Origin: Alphaproteobacteria bacterium
Lineage (GTDB): Bacteria; Pseudomonadota; Alphaproteobacteria; SP197
NCBI GenBank assembly: GCA_022822575.1
Contig: JAJEBJ010000414.1
Span: 1 to 6,921, forward strand
Length of the DNA stretch: 6,921 nucleotides
Direction of reading: 5' to 3'
How positions within the stretch are numbered: position 1 is the first letter of the stretch; the number at the start of each line of letters is the position of its first letter. The notes under the pieces are model-generated. The model saw nothing but the letters and a program-made list of their open reading frames with translations. It was not told where the DNA came from and ran no database searches. Below are positions 5,630 through 6,921 of the stretch, one piece after another. Position numbers and translations under genes: made by a program.

Positions 5630-6760
5630 ATGCCGAAAACCTACGTTCGACTTGACGAGGTCTCGGCCACGTTGCCGAGCGCCTTCTACTACGATCGTGT
5701 TCACCACGAACGTGAGCTCAGGCAGATCTGGCACAAGGAGTGGTTGTTGGTCGGAAGGGCGGACAAGATAGCGGCAGTCGGGGACTATCAGGTCGTCGAG
5801 GTCGGTGACCAGAGCGTCATCGTGACCCGTGGTAGCGATCACCGGTTACGGGCCTTTCACAATACCTGCCGACACCGCGGCTCGATTCTTTGCCAGAATT
5901 CGCATGGAAACTTTCGAGGGCGGCGAATTGTGTGCCCCTATCATGCGTGGACCTACTCGCTGGAAGGGGAGCTGACAGCAACACCCTGGCGCCTCGAGGG
6001 CGGAGGCTTCGATGCCACCAGATTCCCGCTCTATGACGTCGCTGTCGGGGAGTGGGCGGGGTTTGTCTTCATCAATCTGGACGAAAGCGCGGCCCCGTTC
6101 GGCGACCAGACACTCGCCGACACTCCCGCCCTCCTGGCTAACTGGAACCTGGGGGAGACCGTCACCGCTCATACGTTGACGTTGGACCTCGAGTGCAACT
6201 GGAAGGCGTTTTGGGACAACTTCAATGAGTGCCTGCATTGTCCCATCGTGCACCCGGAGCTCTGCCGCATCGTGCCCCAGTTTCGCGAGGGCCTGGCAAC
6301 CGGCAATGTCGTACGCGGAGATGGCGACACCAGTTCGCCCCTCGTTGAGGGCGCCGTCACGTGGAGTGTCGGCGGCAAGACCGAACTGCCGTGGTTCGAA
6401 GGACTGACCGAACGCGAGCAGAGTGCCGGAGCGACATTCGGCGTCTTCCCGCCGAGCGGCTATGTGGTCGTACACGTGGACTACGCCAGGTTGGTACATT
6501 TGCTTCCCACTGGCCCGGAGCACACCCGACTCACGGTGTCGTGGCTGGTCCCGCCGAAAACCATGGAGCATCCCGCTTTCTCGGTGGAAAAGTTGATCGA
6601 ACTCGGTGAAACCGTGGTTCGCGAAGATGGCCGGGCAAGCGAGATCAACCAGATGGGCTTGCGCTCAAACCGGCACAAGTCGGGCGTGCTCGTGCCACAG
6701 GAGATCTTCGTGAAGGAGTTTCACGATTGGGTCAGAGAGCGCTTGAACGACGACGACTGA
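5630..6760 (+). CDS. Rieske [2Fe-2S] ring-hydroxylating-type oxygenase, alpha subunit
   Basis: The 376-residue non-heme iron oxygenase has a Rieske domain (about 38-145) with cluster ligands C80 and H82 in NTCRHRGSILC and C102 and H105 in CPYHAWTY. The 19-residue gap is longer than in naphthalene dioxygenase and fits the glycine-betaine/carnitine/stachydrine monooxygenase branch. The catalytic domain (about 180-375) shows NFNECLHCPIVHPEL (197-211) with iron ligands H203 and H208 and bridging acid E200; D333 in REDGRASEINQMGLRS is the likely third ligand. The enzyme would use O2 and electrons from a separate reductase, which is not in the window. Family members often N-demethylate quaternary amines or hydroxylate aromatics; the substrate here is unknown. 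I chose the ATG at 5630 because AAGG precedes it by 4 nt and the protein then begins with MPKTYVRLDEV, a normal family N-terminus. The 44 codons of open frame upstream run through the permease remnant. Confidence 0.9.
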   Translation: MPKTYVRLDEVSATLPSAFYYDRVHHERELRQIWHKEWLLVGRADKIAAVGDYQVVEVGDQSVIVTRGSDHRLRAFHNTCRHRGSILCQNSHGNFRGRRIVCPYHAWTYSLEGELTATPWRLEGGGFDATRFPLYDVAVGEWAGFVFINLDESAAPFGDQTLADTPALLANWNLGETVTAHTLTLDLECNWKAFWDNFNECLHCPIVHPELCRIVPQFREGLATGNVVRGDGDTSSPLVEGAVTWSVGGKTELPWFEGLTEREQSAGATFGVFPPSGYVVVHVDYARLVHLLPTGPEHTRLTVSWLVPPKTMEHPAFSVEKLIELGETVVREDGRASEINQMGLRSNRHKSGVLVPQEIFVKEFHDWVRERLNDDD

Positions 6761-6793
6761 ATTCCGGCGACGTTGCGATCATTCGAACCCGCA

Positions 6794-6815
6794 GATCCGA
6801 TACAGGATCGGGATC
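6794..6815. other. Imperfect stem-loop after the Rieske oxygenase gene
   Basis: GATCCGAT (6794-6801), loop ACAGG, ATCGGGATC (6807-6815): eight pairs with one bulged G, 33 bp after the stop codon. No U-tract follows. It may act as a transcription end or be chance. The remaining 6816-6921 is open in several frames but shows no domain motif, ribosome site or recognisable protein, so no gene is called there. Confidence 0.25.
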
Positions 6816-6921
6816 CCTCTCAAGCTGACAAAGTCGCTCCTGCCGATACATCGTCTTGCGACGTACGGGATGATTGGCTATACGTGCGGGCCTGCCCGTC
6901 AATGCGGTCGTGGCGGAATTG

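Noticed and set aside
6870..6921. Possible gene start at ATG 6870 running off the window
   Set aside because: Only 17 codons are visible, no ribosome site precedes it, and the residues (MIGYTCGPARQCGRGGI) match no family I can name.

Overview
The window is G+C-rich DNA with densely packed genes and GTG starts. It looks like an alphaproteobacterial chromosome: a pccB-pccA block with proteobacterial-type C-termini, a convergent lipB, and a betaine-demethylase-type Rieske oxygenase. The class assignment is an inference from gene content; no rRNA or tRNA is present to fix the taxon.

Left part (2-2841, + strand): the 3' end of pccB (carboxyltransferase beta subunit of propionyl-CoA carboxylase), then the complete pccA (biotin carboxylase plus biotin carrier, alpha subunit), then a small acylphosphatase whose GTG start overlaps the pccA stop. 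This is a propionyl-CoA to methylmalonyl-CoA unit, read as one transcript. On the opposite strand lipB (octanoyl transferase, lipoate synthesis) converges on it and overlaps the acylphosphatase by 19 bp.

Middle part (3465-4900): a 350-bp intergenic region separates the divergent lipB and fic genes. It is the most structured non-coding part of the window. It holds repeated 7-bp boxes (TGTCGAT and its complement ATCGACA) in two clusters exactly 200 bp apart. Inside the fic-proximal cluster the box starts are 20, 20, 10 and 21 bp apart, close to whole helical turns. The fic product has an N-terminal inhibitory motif, an intact Fic active site and a C-terminal winged-helix-like segment, so it is itself a candidate to bind these boxes. 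This autoregulation idea is an inference.

Right part (4901-6921): a strong GC hairpin, then on the minus strand two fused gene fossils of a peptide-type ABC transporter (start of a DppB-like permease joined out of frame to the end of a family 5 solute-binding protein). Divergent from them is an intact Rieske non-heme iron oxygenase alpha subunit. This suggests a transporter operon beside the oxygenase that was destroyed by an internal deletion while the oxygenase survived. The last 160 bp hold no gene that can be supported.
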